A stretch of DNA of 64,000 bases from Lateolabrax maculatus (GCA_031216445.1 CM062217.1:22575001-22639000); one strand, 5' to 3'; counted from the stretch's first letter, positions 44,301 to 56,085 are shown. Notes: generated by a model from the sequence alone, not told the origin. Numbers and translations are program-made.

Positions 44301-45540
44301 TCGTTACCCACGTTTCACTGGCTGACAAACGCCAGGCATCTCAGAACAGCTGTGCGATTGGCTGTGTCGACACTTGGAAGGAGCGAGTGCAGATAAAGGT
44401 AGAGGACGAAGGAGGTTGCCTTCTTAACTCCGGACAGGAGCACCCTCAATGTTTTCGGTGGACTATCTTCACCTGTGCTTTCCTCCAGCCCAGACCAACT
44501 CGCGTGCAGACGATCACAGACCTCAGACCTCTCCAAAGTCCAGCTGGACACCTTCATTAATGGTTTAAATCTTTTGATAGACATTTTTCTCATCTAGTCA
44601 ACCGTCAAACATTTTCTTGGCATTAATGATTGACAGAAAACTACTGGTGCTGTCTCAACTGTCAGACTGGAACTATACTGCATCAAACAATTTCCTGCTT
44701 TCTTTTAGTTCCTCTGATTTAAATCATAGATTGTACAGTGAACTTTAACTTAGGGCTTTGACTTCATGCTGCAGGAAAAGCCCCAATGATCCACGACCAC
44801 CACATTGACGACCACAAGTTTTATTCTGGGGCGTTTGCATTGTGTATTTTTGTGTGTGTGTGTGTTTGCGTGTGTGTGTGTGATGGAAGCATGTAAGTAA
44901 ACTTCCTCTGCCTCTACCTCAAAATGACAATTAGCATTTTGCGGTGTGATCTTGCAACAAACACTCTGACCTCGTCTTTCACCAACAGTTAATGGCTTTA
45001 GAAGCCGAGAGCGCTGTGCTTTCCACTGCAGAAGGCACACACGTACACACTAGCGGTTTCAGACACACACTGCAGCTCGCTTACCTTTATATACCTCTAT
45101 CCTTCTTCCTCTTTTTGCTCTTCTCTCTCTGTGTCACACACTTACTCACACACACACACACACACACACACACTGTGCCACTTAAGAGGAATACATTCCC
45201 TGGAGACTGACTGTGCCCTAACCTTCACCATAGACATTCCCTGCCTAACACCAACCTTGAGTCTAACTTTAACCTACACCCAGCACTTGAATTCGGGGGG
45301 AAAAAATCACGTCAAGCATGTCAACAGTGAAGGCGAATGAAATGCAACCTTGAAATATTCAGTGGTGTACCATGAAGGGTATTACCACAGTACCACCTTT
45401 AGCCTGGGTGTGATTTTCACTGCAGTTGGAAACTGAAGTAAGCAACAGGTGCAGCAGTAGCTGAATTCAATGAAAGTCTTTGATCAGTTGATCAATTGCT
45501 GAGTTGCTGAGGCCGAAATCACTCCCTTTCACTCATTCAC
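44301..45540. other. Stretch without a gene, with two microsatellites
   Basis: A TG-rich tract at 44850-44882 and (CA)n at 45146-45173. Remaining sequence is mixed and unassigned. Confidence 0.55.
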
Positions 45541-45770
45541 TATTCCTCGTGTAATATACACTCAGGGGACGAATCAAAAAGGATTGCCTGGCCTTTTTTC
45601 AGCCAATAAACCTGCGCCTAACTCCCAACTGCACTAGCGAGCAAATAGCGCCTTGGTGCTGCGGTGCCATTTGCACATATTTCAATTAGGTAATATGCAT
45701 TGATTTGCTGCAAAATTGCCCCCTTTCCATCCAGATGAGCCATCACCATTGCATTGCATCATTTTATGGG
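45541..45770. repeat. Possible interspersed repeat, unnamed
   Basis: Words such as caaatagcgccttgg, gtgccatttgcacatatttc and aattaggtaatatgcattgat resemble a dispersed fish element I have seen but cannot name. No second copy is in the window, and no terminal repeats or target duplication were found. Confidence 0.25.
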
Positions 45771-46324
45771 GGTAGTCATGCAGGAATATCCCCTGGTGGA
45801 GCGTTGATGTCAGTGGTGAAAGAGTGAAGAACACCCTGGTTGAGCGTCCGGACGGATGTGATGTGAAGATTTGGACAGCTTGTTCTGAACTGGAGGTAAA
45901 TGGGTGGAGGTGGGTTGCATCGGCCCAACTCTGGAATGAAAACTGACAGAGGAAATAATTGTTTTAAAGTTTGATGGCAATGAGATGATACGCTCTTAAG
46001 ATTGAAAAAAAAATTGTCAAAATCAAAGCATCAGAGGTCAAGTTGTCCTGACTTTTGTAAAGTTGAAACTTTTTTGTGATAGATTTGAAGTCACAAGCCC
46101 AATCTGAGGTAATCATCAGGGTTATGTTCTCCGACTTTAGAAAGCTTCCTCCAGAGCCACAGAGAACCTTAAACAACTTTTTTCACAGGTTAAGTTGGGC
46201 TCCTGCAGCCAAGTTAGTAAATCCTCTGGTCCTTTTAACCAAAAACGTTGAAAAGCAAAGTGGCTTTTAGAAGGTTCGCAAGTTTAAACCAACTGCGAAC
46301 TGGCACTAGCGTTACCTGTCAGTA

Positions 46325-46326
<2 letters not shown>
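45771..46326. other. Stretch without a gene
   Basis: Mixed sequence. Nothing recognised. Confidence 0.5.
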
Positions 46327-46370
<44 letters not shown>

Positions 46371-46371
46371 A
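46327..46371. repeat. (CA)n microsatellite
   Basis: About 45 bp of AC dinucleotides with one terminal interruption. Confidence 0.97.
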
Positions 46372-46429
46372 GTGGGAGATGTGTAAATCCATGTTCCAGG
46401 GCTATAACTCTTTCCACATCTGTATGAGC

Positions 46430-47010
46430 CATGAAATGGTTGGCTTCTCTCTCACTCGCTCTCTCTCTCTCTCTCTCCCCTCTTCACCTCCCTCATCACT
46501 CACACTGCTGCCTCCCCTCCGTCCTCCCACGCCCCCTCCCTCCATTCATTTATTTCACCCCCCCCCCCCCCCCCCCCACTCCTGTCTCTATTTCTGTCTT
46601 TCCTCTTCCGCCTGGCTGAGTGGTGTCTTTTCCTGTCTACTATTTCTGTCCTGCTCCATGTCTCCCCTTTCCTCTTCTCCTCTCCTCCTCCTCCACCCCA
46701 CCTCCCCTCTCTCGTCTCTCTCCTGTCTCTCCTCCTTCTCAGGGGTCCTGTTCTAATTCAATACTCATCCTCCAACCTAGTTTTCTGCTTTCTCTAATCC
46801 CCCTTTTCACTTTAACTGCTTGGAGGGCCGTGTAGCAGTGATACAGGTGCAGAGGCCCACGCACATCGTCAGACCTCACCTTTTGTCTCGTCCCCTTACT
46901 TCTTGTCTCCTCTTCCCACCATTTCCTCCCTTTCTCCTATTTCCATCTCCTCATCTCCTTCCTTCTCCTCTCCTCATCCCTTTTTTTCCACTAATCTTCT
47001 CTCTCTCCCC
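46430..47010. repeat. Pyrimidine-rich island with a 20-C run
   Basis: Nearly 600 bp with strong C+T bias on the plus strand: (CT)n at about 46455-46478, 20 consecutive C at 46558-46577, then CTCCTC and CCTTCTCC blocks. Ser/Pro/Leu frames of up to 125 codons here are compositional. Confidence 0.8.
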
Positions 47011-47584
47011 TCCTGACATTACGAAGTCATGGCTGGCCGGAGGGGCGGTTAAGAGAGGCTTTTGACAAGAAGTTTCAGAAAAGCAAACACACTTTCTCAG
47101 CGAGGAATTAAGGGGACGTCTGCTTATCCACCCTCAACACTTCTCAGTCCCCTTTTTTCTTCCAGAGTAAACAACTGTGAGTGTCTTCTATTCTGCTCTG
47201 CTATCTGCCTGCCCACTGTGACAGGCTGCTTAAAACACACAAACACACACCTACACACACTCACACACACTCCCACATGTGCTAACACCTGTCAGGCATC
47301 GCATAACACACCTGCCGACAAATGATCAGATTTTCGTTTCTTAACTGTATAGGTACATATCTGTTTGTGTACTACCTCTGCATTAGCTGCAAGAGCAAAG
47401 ACGCTTTACCAGAAGCTTGTTGAGTGCTGGGTGATGGTGAGGGGTTCTTGACCGATGAAAAGACTGAGATTCATTTTCAACCAGCTGTGCCGCAGTAAGA
47501 CTGGGAGAAATTAATTGAGACTTGAGGCAGGCTGTATGGTGAGGGAAATGCTGGTAAATGACTGGTAAAGATTAGTAAGACATC
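47011..47584. other. Stretch without a gene
   Basis: Contains CA-rich words at 47236-47275. A TTTTTTCTTCCAG acceptor followed 11 nt later by GTGAGT (47161-47182) is noted, but 11 nt is too little to support an exon. Confidence 0.45.
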
Positions 47585-47960
47585 CGGTAAGAATTTTCTC
47601 TAACTATTGAGCTGGAGCCTGGGGGCAGTTAGGTTAGCTTAGCATAAAGACCGGCAGCAGGGGGAAACAGGTAGCCTAGCACTCTGCAAATCTGGAAAAT
47701 CCAGCTACCAGCACGTCTAAAGGTGCAAAATAACCCATTGTGTCTTATTTGTTTTATCTGTTCAAAAATTCAGAAATTCAGACTTGGAGTCTTGTTGTCA
47801 CCGTGAGGTTGCCAGGCACCCAGCATCACCCCGCGTTTTGGTAGACGGCTGTATTGATTTAAAACAGAAGCGTATCTGCTCAATCAGACATGCATGGGAA
47901 GGACGACTCCTGTGTAGATAAACCTTTATGCCGCAGTAAGCTAAGCTAATCACCTCCAGG
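47585..47960 (+). repeat. Percomorph interspersed repeat family D, copy 3
   Basis: Plus-strand order: ggttagcttagcataaagac, agcagggggaaacagg, agcctagcactctgc, ccagctaccagcac, aggtgcaaaataaccc, tcttatttgttttatctg, tcttgttgtcaccgtgaggt, tgccaggcacccagc. It is the best-preserved middle part of the family in this window. Confidence 0.75.
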
Positions 47961-48360
47961 CTCTAGTTCCATGGTTAAGGCGCAGACATGAATCTGTATT
48001 CTTCTGTATTCCAAAGCCATGCGGGTTGAAGAGCCAGTTTTCATATGATTGATCTGTGTAAAATAAAGGTTTAACTCTCTTCCCACATACAGTAGTTTCC
48101 ACAAGTTTAATGGAATAGAGTCATGACATTTTATATTGTGAAAATGTAATGTAATGTTCTTCCACACTGACATACTGAAAGTTGGTTTCTGAGTCTTTTC
48201 TAAGTATCTTAGTAGAGTGTTTTTATATTCAATTCTCTTGTGATGTGTAATGGTAGTTATTATATTTATATATTAGATTACATGATTTTGAGTGAATGGT
48301 TTCAGTCTGATGTGTGTGTTTTTTGGTTCAATGTTCACAATTTGGAGGGAGTGGATTATC
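47961..48360. other. Stretch without a gene
   Basis: AT-rich sequence. Nothing recognised. Confidence 0.5.
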
Positions 48361-48540
48361 ATTTCAGGAAATATTTGTACACATTTCTGAAGAACTGTAA
48401 TTATCAGGGTAATATGTTTCCTCTTCACTTGATGTTTTTATTGCAACTCTGCTCTAATTAGCCTGCTTTTCTTTTTGTGAGTATTATTGTTGCCTTCCAG
48501 AGAGGATTTAGCATCAATAGAGGCTGATAAAGCAAGTGGT
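48361..48540 (+). repeat. Local direct duplication G, copy 1
   Basis: Shares with 49820-50020: atttcaggaaata-ttg, gaagaactgtaatt-tcagggtaat, ttcctctt/ccacttgatg, ttgca-ctctgct, gattattgttgc-like words and gcatcaatagaggc. Same orientation, about 1.46 kb apart. Non-coding. Confidence 0.75.
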
Positions 48541-49819
48541 CTCTCATACATGGATTGTACATCTGCACATACACATGAACTGTTGTACATGTCAGACAAA
48601 CTGGCTTACTCCGACAGTCATGGCTGACAGCCTGCAGTCCTCGGGCGACACCGGGCAGCCGCGCCCACTTTAACCCTCTGCTGGGGCCACATAGCCAGGG
48701 GTCAAACACACACACAATGTGGCAGTGTTGTAGGCGGTTACAACGTTTGTATGTATGTCTGTGTCTGTTTGACCTCTGACCCTTTGGACCTCCTCATGGC
48801 ATCGTAAAGTCGTATCCGACTCAAGAGGCTTCACGAGCGCGTCATCCCCCACCCACCAGCAGCAGCAGCAGCATATTTCCTGACACGCTAATAGCAACTC
48901 GCTGCAGTGGCAGACATGAGACAGTGACGCCACTTAGAGCCAGCACTCACAGCTGGCTAACCAGTATCCGCAGCAGTATCATTTCCATGTTGTCACCAGT
49001 CATTCATTGTGTAAGTTCTGCTTAAGCAATCGCGGCCGGCTCGGCAGAAAGGGCCCGTGGCGACGCGTCCCCGCCAGCGTTGCCTGTTAACTCGAATGTA
49101 ACACGGTGTCCTCCGCTTCACCCCCACCAAGCTGGGACTCGGAGGCAGACACATAAGATGCAGCCGAATGGCTTCAAGAACTGGCAGGTCCTCTGTGGTT
49201 TTTCAGCCAGACAGAGAAATGGAGCCAGAGGAAGAATCAAAATGAAGAGGAAGAGCACAAAGAAAAAAGGCGCTGCCATAAGAGAGTAAAGAACTGTAAA
49301 ATAAAAGGAAGAGGAGGAGGGATTGATTAAGAAAGAGTCATGGTAATGAGCGGCTCGCCCTTCCTGGGTCGCTTTGGTGGATAGCTGCCATCTCCACGTG
49401 AATGGCCTGGCTGATTAGCCAGACAGACAAATGGGGGGGATCATGCATCGCTACAACCAAAGGCGAGGCTCCTAGAGGAGAACAGGCGACCAAGGGTATC
49501 TGCAAGAGAGATGATAATGTTCAAAGTCGAGCCAGAACCCTGTGGCGCACTCATTTCTCCCTTAATTAGATGGCAGTTTGAGCTAAAACACCCGCTTTCT
49601 GGCTGAGGGAATGCCATGGGAGCAGAAGGTGTTGATCTTGGATGTGTAGACTACACAGTATGTGTTAGCTGGGCCTCATTCATGAGACATTTGGATGAAC
49701 TGATTAGATTTTAACTTGTGTGTATGCACAAACTAAAAGGTTGGATTTATTGAAATGTTGTTTGTAACTTCTGTGGATTCTTTGTCTTCACATAAACAGT
49801 TTTGGTGTAATGGAGTTAT
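48541..49819. other. Stretch without a gene; part CpG-rich
   Basis: 48590-49140 is GC- and CpG-richer than anything nearby (tcgggcgacaccgggcagcc, atcgcggccggctcggc, ggcgacgcgtccccgcc) and contains a (CAG)n at 48858-48873. It could be a small CpG island or a regulatory block. No start codon, splice site or domain points to a gene. 49200-49600 is unrepetitive and purine-rich in part. Confidence 0.4.
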
Positions 49820-50020
49820 ATTTCAGGAAATACTTGAACGCATTTGTGAAGAACTGTAATTTTCAGGGTAATAAACCGGCATTTCCTCTCCACTTGATGC
49901 TTGTGTTGCAGCTCTGCTTTAGCTTTCCTGTTTACAGTGATGTTTATAGTTAAAACAGTGATCTTTGTTTTTACCTCACTGATTATTGTTGCATCAGTAC
50001 AGGCCTATAATAGCACATTA
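49820..50020 (+). repeat. Local direct duplication G, copy 2
   Basis: Partner of 48361-48540. It has a roughly 10-bp insertion (aaccggc region) and some 30 extra bases before the shared attattgttgc word. Confidence 0.75.
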
Positions 50021-50229
50021 CTTAATGCATCCCTGTAAGCAATTTACATCTTTCAAACATAATTATGCACATAAACATGAGTATCATATTTTTTTTGTTT
50101 TGTTGGCATGAACAAACCAAATGTGGTTTTGACCACTTGAACATACATAAACACACATTTTTATAAGTTTTAGACCATTAAATAGGTGTAAGCACAGCAC
50201 ATTTAAACAACATACTACTTCTGTGGATA
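50021..50229. other. Stretch without a gene
   Basis: AT-rich spacer between duplication G and a family E copy. Nothing recognised. Confidence 0.5.
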
Positions 50230-50445
50230 TATTAAACGCAAACGCCATCATGCTAACAATGTTAACATGCTGCTTGCATTAGAAGGCATCACCAGAGGAT
50301 TCATTCTCTCGAGATCTCGTACATCTGTACCAAACGTCCATCCAACAGTTGCAGAGATATTTTCAGTCTGAACCACAATGGTGGATCGACCGACTGACCA
50401 ACATTGTCGTCCCTAGTGCCACAACACTAACGTGGCCTAACTGTA
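50230..50445 (-). repeat. Interspersed repeat family E, copy 2 (partial)
   Basis: On the minus strand it reads gtggcactagggacgac, then aatgttggtcagtcggtc, gatccaccattgtggttcag, actgaaaatatctctgcaac and tgttggatgg, ending at gaatgaatcctctgg. This is the left part of the family. The matching region in copy 1 is near 29760-29850. Confidence 0.7.
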
Positions 50446-51324
50446 ATTTGCATGACATCAGATTGCCTGTGTTAAAAACGTAAGCCAGAATTTTGAACAC
50501 ACCAGACTGACCTAAATTATTTAGATGATTACAACATACCCGACCTTGATGTCTGAATGTCTGGAATGGGTGAGATTGAATCGGTGATGGCTGGGCCACT
50601 GCACAGGGGCACTACTGAATGGGCAGACTCCAATTATCAATCCAGTGCACACATTGATTTCATTTGTTCGCCTGTCTCCCTCCCATGGCCCTAATTCTCT
50701 GTCTGACATCCAACAGATGTTATTTGTTTCTTCAACTTCAACACAGGTGCTGACTGTATTTCTTCTTAGAACAGCTTTGACCCCATTTACACTGAGTCAC
50801 TTCATGCTTCTTGGGCGGATTGGACAGCTCTCTGATCCCAAAAAAGCTAAGTGTAGATGCATCCAAGAAGTATTCTTGGTTTGAGACACATTCTAGTCAG
50901 ATGTTGAAAAGGTATAAATGCATCCGTCTCTCCAAGACGCACACAGAAATATTTACTCCTCTAATAGTGTAACTATGGCAGTCAGCAGCGGGTTTAAATA
51001 TCCACTCACTGTCTGATTTCCTTAATACATGCATGTCCTTGTCCTGTCTCTGTCCTTGTGATAACCGCAGCCGAAGTTTCACTAAAGTGACACTGGAATT
51101 AGCCGTTGTTCTCTTTCTCATCACAGCAAGAAGGAGAAGCGGCTCCTGCTGTACTGTTAATTTAATACTGATCAGTACAACCACTGAATGATCTATGTGA
51201 GAGAGCGGAGTGAGTTACAGTGGTGAAGATGATAAAACTTTTACCTCGCTCGTAGTTCATGAATATCAGTTCATCCGTGCATTTGTGTTAGGTTATGGAG
51301 TTATTGTTGGAACTAAACTGATAA
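50446..51324. other. Stretch without a gene
   Basis: Mixed sequence, possibly repeat-derived near 50780-50880 (gtttgagacacattctag). Nothing else. Confidence 0.4.
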
Positions 51325-51410
51325 ACTGCAGAAGTTATTCTTCTCCTGGAGTTTTTTGCAGTAACGGCTTCAGGTGCATTACTGCCTCCCTCTGGACTGG
51401 AGGACAGACA
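51325..51410 (+). repeat. Interspersed repeat family F, copy 2
   Basis: agttattcttctcctgg, then ggtgcattactgcctccctc and tggactggag, matching the order in 1138-1250. Confidence 0.45.
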
Positions 51411-52228
51411 GGGCCGACCCCGACTGGCACGTAGCCCAGGAAAACCAAGATGGGTTGCAATCAGATTTGTCTGATATACATCTGGAGTCTGGATTTTATC
51501 CGGATGTGAGACACTTATAATGACAAGTGTAAACGGGGACTTTGAGTCATGTATTTAGAAATGTTCCACTGGGATCTTGCAGAACTTTGGTGGCATGTCC
51601 AAGCTGCAAACATCCTGTGACAATCCAAGGAGGTTTTTGAGGTGCTGGAAACTCAATCTGATTGGTACCAGTTGATCAATGGTCAGAGTGGCTTTAATTT
51701 CTTGTCTTGACTATTAGGCACTAACTGAATCTGTGTGTACTACATAGTTATACTTTGTGCTGTCAATCCTGGCCATATGGCTCACTGTCTATAGCAGTGA
51801 GGAGTCTATAAATAAGGAGGTGCACCTAAGTGGCCAACCATGCACGCGTCCATATGCTGCATATGGACCTGATGTGTATATGTGTGTATTGTGTGCGTGT
51901 GAATGCTCGCCTCTGCACATATTATTCTCAGACTCTTCGGCTGTAGTAATGATGGTGGGAATCTGGCTGGACAACAGCTTGTGGGTAACAGAGACCGATT
52001 CAGAGCTCAGACATCCTTCCCAGAAGCCCCCTGAGAGCTCCACCAAGAGAGAGGAGGATGAGAAGAAGAAGACGATGAGGGAGGGGGGGTGGATGGACAC
52101 AGGAAGTCATTACAATCTGCATCGAGATTGGTTTGACCTCAGCGTCCACCCCCTCACCACCCTGCCCTAAGCCTGACTGGATGCAACAGATGTTAGTGGA
52201 GGTGGAGTCAAGGGACGGGGGGGGGGGA

Positions 52229-52265
<37 letters not shown>

Positions 52266-53884
52266 AAGATGACAGCTGTACATTGTCTGTCCACGCCAGC
52301 CATTGTCTGGACTGGAGAAGAGAGAGAAAAAAGAGAGGGGGGGCAGGGGGAAGAGAAAAGAGAGAGGGTATTGTTGATTACTGGTGTTTGAAACTGCATT
52401 TTGTGCCGCGCCTTGGCAGAAATGCCAATAATGTCATTGAACTAATGGCAGAATGAAGAGAGCGCGCAGAGGAAAATGGAGAATGAGCGAGTGAAGAAAA
52501 GAGAAGGAGCCAGCCAGGCATTGTGTGGAGTTACTGGCTGCTCTCTGGACACAAGAGTCCTCAGAAATAATGGAATCCGAGGCACTTCAAATATATTAGA
52601 AAACCTTCATTCTATTGTCTATTGATAATGGAAGGTTAAAACTGTTTCTGACTTATATTTTAGTAATATGTAGTTTTAAACCTGTTTCACCCAGCTATTT
52701 TCAATACTACATATGGCAGAATGTTATCACACCAGTTCAGTTTTTTACTGTATTGGATATACAGTATAGAAGTTAAACATTTAACATAATATGTCAGTTT
52801 TTCTGCTAATTCAGAATAGAAAGTAAACATGGGTATTGGCCCTTTAAAGGACACATTTTTGAAATAATTTATTAAACATGTTTATTCATACATAATTCAT
52901 AAAAGAAAGTGATATTTTTGTCGACTATATACAAGATGTTATTTTGGTCGTTTTTATAGTGTGATTGGCCAGGAAAATGAGGCCTAAAAGCATATTTTCT
53001 CCTGGCTGGTTGCTGTAGAAGTAGATTAATACCAAACTGAGTGTGTGTTCAAAACTGAGGAAAACTAAGTAAGAAGGCAGGATTAACAGAGTAAGAGAGA
53101 CAGAGACAGATGGGTGAGCGGGGGCAAGCTTCCTGGACGGTGGACAGCCAAGGCTGACAACTTGATATAGGACACAGGGGAAAAACTGCTAGGTCAGGCA
53201 AGAAACCCCAAAGGCAAAGGAGAAAATTCATGACATTCACATCACATCAGCAATATCAATTTACCAAAAAACAGAAAGTACGGCAAATGGAGAGATAGGG
53301 CAAGAAAGGAGAAAAGGAGAAGGAATGATAATATTGCTTCTGATGCTGGTAGACACCCAAGTATAGAAACATCTTTTCCAAATGGCCCACTGCTGCAGCC
53401 AAGGGCGGGGGGGGGGGGAAGCCAGCAGTGCTCATATCGATGCAGCAGAAGTCTGGAGAGATCGAGAATGACACAGCTAGGCTTCTCCCGAGGGGAAAAA
53501 CTGACGAGGGTTGTTCCAAAATCAGCTGTGCAGACACCAGTTCTTACCACCGCTGACCAACAACACACAATTATAAAGGAAAAACGACAGCAGTTTTAAT
53601 AGGGTCGAAGCTTAGGCAGTATGTCTCTTTCACAGAGTTGTCTAGATTAAATTGACAGGAGTGAGGGATGAATGTTTTTCAGGTAATGCTTTTAAGCTCA
53701 GTGTTCTGGAAAGAAAGTGTGCAGAAAACGCAACACACAAGCAAAGTCACAGATTAAAATGCACACAGACAAGCATAAACAAAACCACAAATACATGGAC
53801 ATGAACAGATTATATTAACAGGCATTCTACTTTATAAAACAGTGCTACTAAATGTTTCTATATTAACAATCAGTCAAATGACTA
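51411..53884. other. Long stretch without a gene
   Basis: A 137-codon open frame on the plus strand (51757-52170) has an acceptor-like CTCAG before its hydrophilic half and a Lys/Glu-rich run, but no recognised domain. The poly-G cluster at 52217-52261 is listed separately. 12 consecutive G at 53407-53418. 52560-53030 is AT-rich and unremarkable. Confidence 0.45.
52217..52261. repeat. Poly-G cluster (11 G, then 32 G)
   Basis: Eleven G (52217-52227), AC, then 32 consecutive G (52230-52261). This is the longest G run in the window, followed within 100 bp by GA-rich sequence. Confidence 0.95.
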
Positions 53885-54350
53885 CGTGTGAGGTGAAAGG
53901 TGTTGCTTGTAGAGACGGACCCGCAGAGAATCATCACCCAACTTTGCAGTTCCCCTCAGCTCCATGGACCATTTTGGCATCTTTCAGCTCATTGTTTTGG
54001 TTTTCCAGCCTGCAGCTTTACTGTTTTGATTCATGTTCACCAGTCAGATGTCTCTGATAAGCCCACTATATTCTACTTGCCAAGCACCAAACAACAAACA
54101 GACACAAACAGAGGCTCCAGTCTTCTCTTTCCCTGGAAGTTTGCTGCCCTCGAACGGAGAAGCACCTGATTCAACTGCATGCTGCTGGAGGATGTGCAGA
54201 GAACCCTGTTTCAAACAAACAAGACAAAGTTAGCAAACTAGCTGGTGAATAAAATTTGTGCATTTATGTGCTGAAGAGACAGATATTTCCCTCTGGAGTT
54301 GGTGGAGACCAAAAGAGAGCAAAAAGGAGAATTACTATTGTACATTTTCC
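53885..54350 (+). repeat. Interspersed repeat family C, copy 3
   Basis: Same order of words as 18085-18520: aatcatcacccaactttgcag, cctcagctcc, tttcagctcattgttttgg, gcaaactagctggtgaa, gatatttccctctggagttggtgg, gaccaaaa and aaaaggagaat. It is the left arm of an inverted pair with 54575-54965. Confidence 0.75.
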
Positions 54351-54396
54351 AGACGGAGAGAACCACAAACATTCAACCACAACAACAAGCCCTCAT

Positions 54397-54520
54397 ACCA
54401 GCCATCCTTCCATTAACTATACACGTTTATCCTTTTGAGGGTCGCCGGGTCGCCGGCCAATCCCAGCTGATGTTAGGCGAGAGGAGGGGCTCACCCTGAC
54501 CCTGGTGGACCCGCTCAAGG
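54397..54520 (+). repeat. Interspersed repeat, ubiquitous fish type
   Basis: cttccattaac, gtttatccttttgagggtcgc, caatcccagctgatg, taggcgagaggaggggctcaccctgac. This matches a very common fish repeat of the form ttatccttttc-gggtcgc...tcccagctg...gggcgagaggcggggtacaccctgg. It lies in the spacer between the two inverted family C copies. Confidence 0.65.
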
Positions 54521-54574
54521 GTGCCTCTACAAACCCCTAAAGTGCCCCCCAGGGTGTTTCTAGCCAACTGACAA

Positions 54575-54965
54575 CTGTACGTCCAGTATTCCCTATCCTT
54601 TTAGCTCTGTCAAACTCCTGAGGGAAATATCTGGCTATTTTAGCAGTTAAATGCTGCACTTTATACACTGGTCGCTTGGGTCCTTGTCTGTCTGTGGTGT
54701 GGTGTGGTGTGGGTAGGTAGTGTACAGTGGGTTTTAAGAGCTTTTTCTCTGAAGACAGCTGTCTGCTGTTGCTAGGAAGGTTGATGAGAGCAGTGAGACT
54801 GAACTGAATCAGTAAAGTTGCAGGTTATAAAACCAAAACAGTGAGCTGAAAGACACTAACACATGCCATACAGCTGAAGGAAACTTCAAAGTTGGGTTAT
54901 GACACATTACATAATCAGTAATCTACAGTTTATATAAAAAATATTGACTAGTGCAGCTTTAAACA
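54575..54965 (-). repeat. Interspersed repeat family C, copy 4
   Basis: On the minus strand it reads agtttccttcagctgtatggc, gtgtctttcagctcactgttttgg, later gccagatatttccctcagg, then gacagagctaaaagga and tgggaatactggacgt. It is the right arm of the inverted pair with copy 3. Confidence 0.72.
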
Positions 54966-55538
54966 TTTGAACAAACACCCAATGCTGTTATTTTTTAAAG
55001 TCACAACCAGAACATAACAGTTTTTCCTTAAACCGTTATACTTTCCTTATGTCTAACCATTTATCATATTTATCCAATAATATCTTGTCAGTCACTGGTT
55101 ATTGCTCAACTGTATCCAGAGAAATCTCTCCAGTCAGTTATCAGCAGCTTTAATACTTCTGGCTTCTGATAAGATGCAGGGACTTTGCCACAGGTTTAGT
55201 CAACTCACTACTCACTCTTCCTGGCATTTTATTGCACACTTTATTGAACCATTATGCCTCTGCCCCACAAACAAAATAAACCCAGAGCGAGAGAAAGAGC
55301 AATTTTCCAGATTTATTCTCCCCTGTACTTTTCTGTCTCTCACTCGCTGTCTGCTAGCCAAATGCTGTCCGACTCAGCCCGGTCATAACAGTCAGGTGGT
55401 CATTTCTGCCTCGAGTCTAATGCTGGGCAACTACAGTGCGTGGCCGACATAAAATATTTACAGCTACATCTTCTCCCCCTCTCCAGTCATCTGCTCTCCA
55501 ATAGTCTGGACAAACAGCCTACTGGTACACATGTACTC

Positions 55539-55542
<4 letters not shown>
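54966..55542. other. Stretch without a gene
   Basis: AT-rich then mixed sequence. A 116-codon open frame (55102-55452, plus) has no recognisable domain. Nothing supported. Confidence 0.45.

Positions 55543-55586
<44 letters not shown>
55543..55586. repeat. (CA)n microsatellite
   Basis: About 44 bp of uninterrupted CA. Confidence 0.97.
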
Positions 55587-55587
<1 letters not shown>

Positions 55588-55944
55588 GTGAAAGGTTAAC
55601 TTGTAATGTTACACATATTGTACACACACACTCACTTGTAAAAAATACCACATGCACAAATAAAAGGATACACAATTAGAACTCATTATTTTCTTTTCTT
55701 TTTTATCAATTTTTTTCTGTTTATTTTGATTATTAAAAAAACAAGTGAAGAAGGGAATATAATTACCTTATTTGCATTTTCTCGCCATTTTCCTGTTTTA
55801 TAGTAAATATAGAACTTTATTCTGTTTTCTGAGCTGTCAGCATCACCAAATAGGGTCTGGTGATCGGGGTCCCTCTGCAACAGGAATCACAACAAATGTG
55901 GCTGCCAAGGGAAACACAATCTGGGTGAAAAGCAGTTTAAACTG
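55587..55944. other. Stretch without a gene
   Basis: AT-rich sequence. Nothing recognised. Confidence 0.5.
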
Positions 55945-56085
55945 TTCCTTTTAAAGAAGTAGTGTGACATTTTTAGCTTATTTGGTTTCTTTCTTGCCGC
56001 GGGTTAGATGAGAAGAGTGATACCACTCTCATGTCTGTCCATAGAGCCAGCAGCTTAGTCTTTACAGAGTGCGCCTGTAACATTA
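55945..56085 (+). repeat. Percomorph interspersed repeat family D, copy 4 (5' part)
   Basis: agtgtgacattttt, tttctttcttgccgcgggtt, agatgagaagagtgatacca, ctctcatgtctgtcc, agccagcagcttagtct. This is the start of the family, overlapping copy 2 (41765-41997 minus) and stopping where copy 3 begins. Confidence 0.72.

Noticed and set aside
44111..44560. 149-codon plus-strand open frame starting with a hydrophobic segment
   Set aside because: It overlaps a CATAT-rich repetitive segment, the peptide matches nothing I know, and no promoter or splice signals delimit it.
45541..45770. Idea that the aattaggtaatatgcattgat region is a defined MITE
   Set aside because: No terminal inverted repeats, target duplication or second copy in the window, so it is listed only as a possible repeat.
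46430..47065. Several Ser/Pro/Leu-rich frames of 60-125 codons
   Set aside because: They are products of the pyrimidine-rich island and its C homopolymer.
47166..47176. 11-nt microexon between TTTTTTCTTCCAG and GTGAGT
   Set aside because: 11 nt between common signals is expected by chance in a pyrimidine-rich neighbourhood.
51757..52170. 137-codon plus-strand open frame with a Lys/Glu-rich stretch
   Set aside because: An acceptor-like CTCAG lies in the middle, but there is no good donor and no domain. The Lys/Glu run comes from a GA-rich segment.
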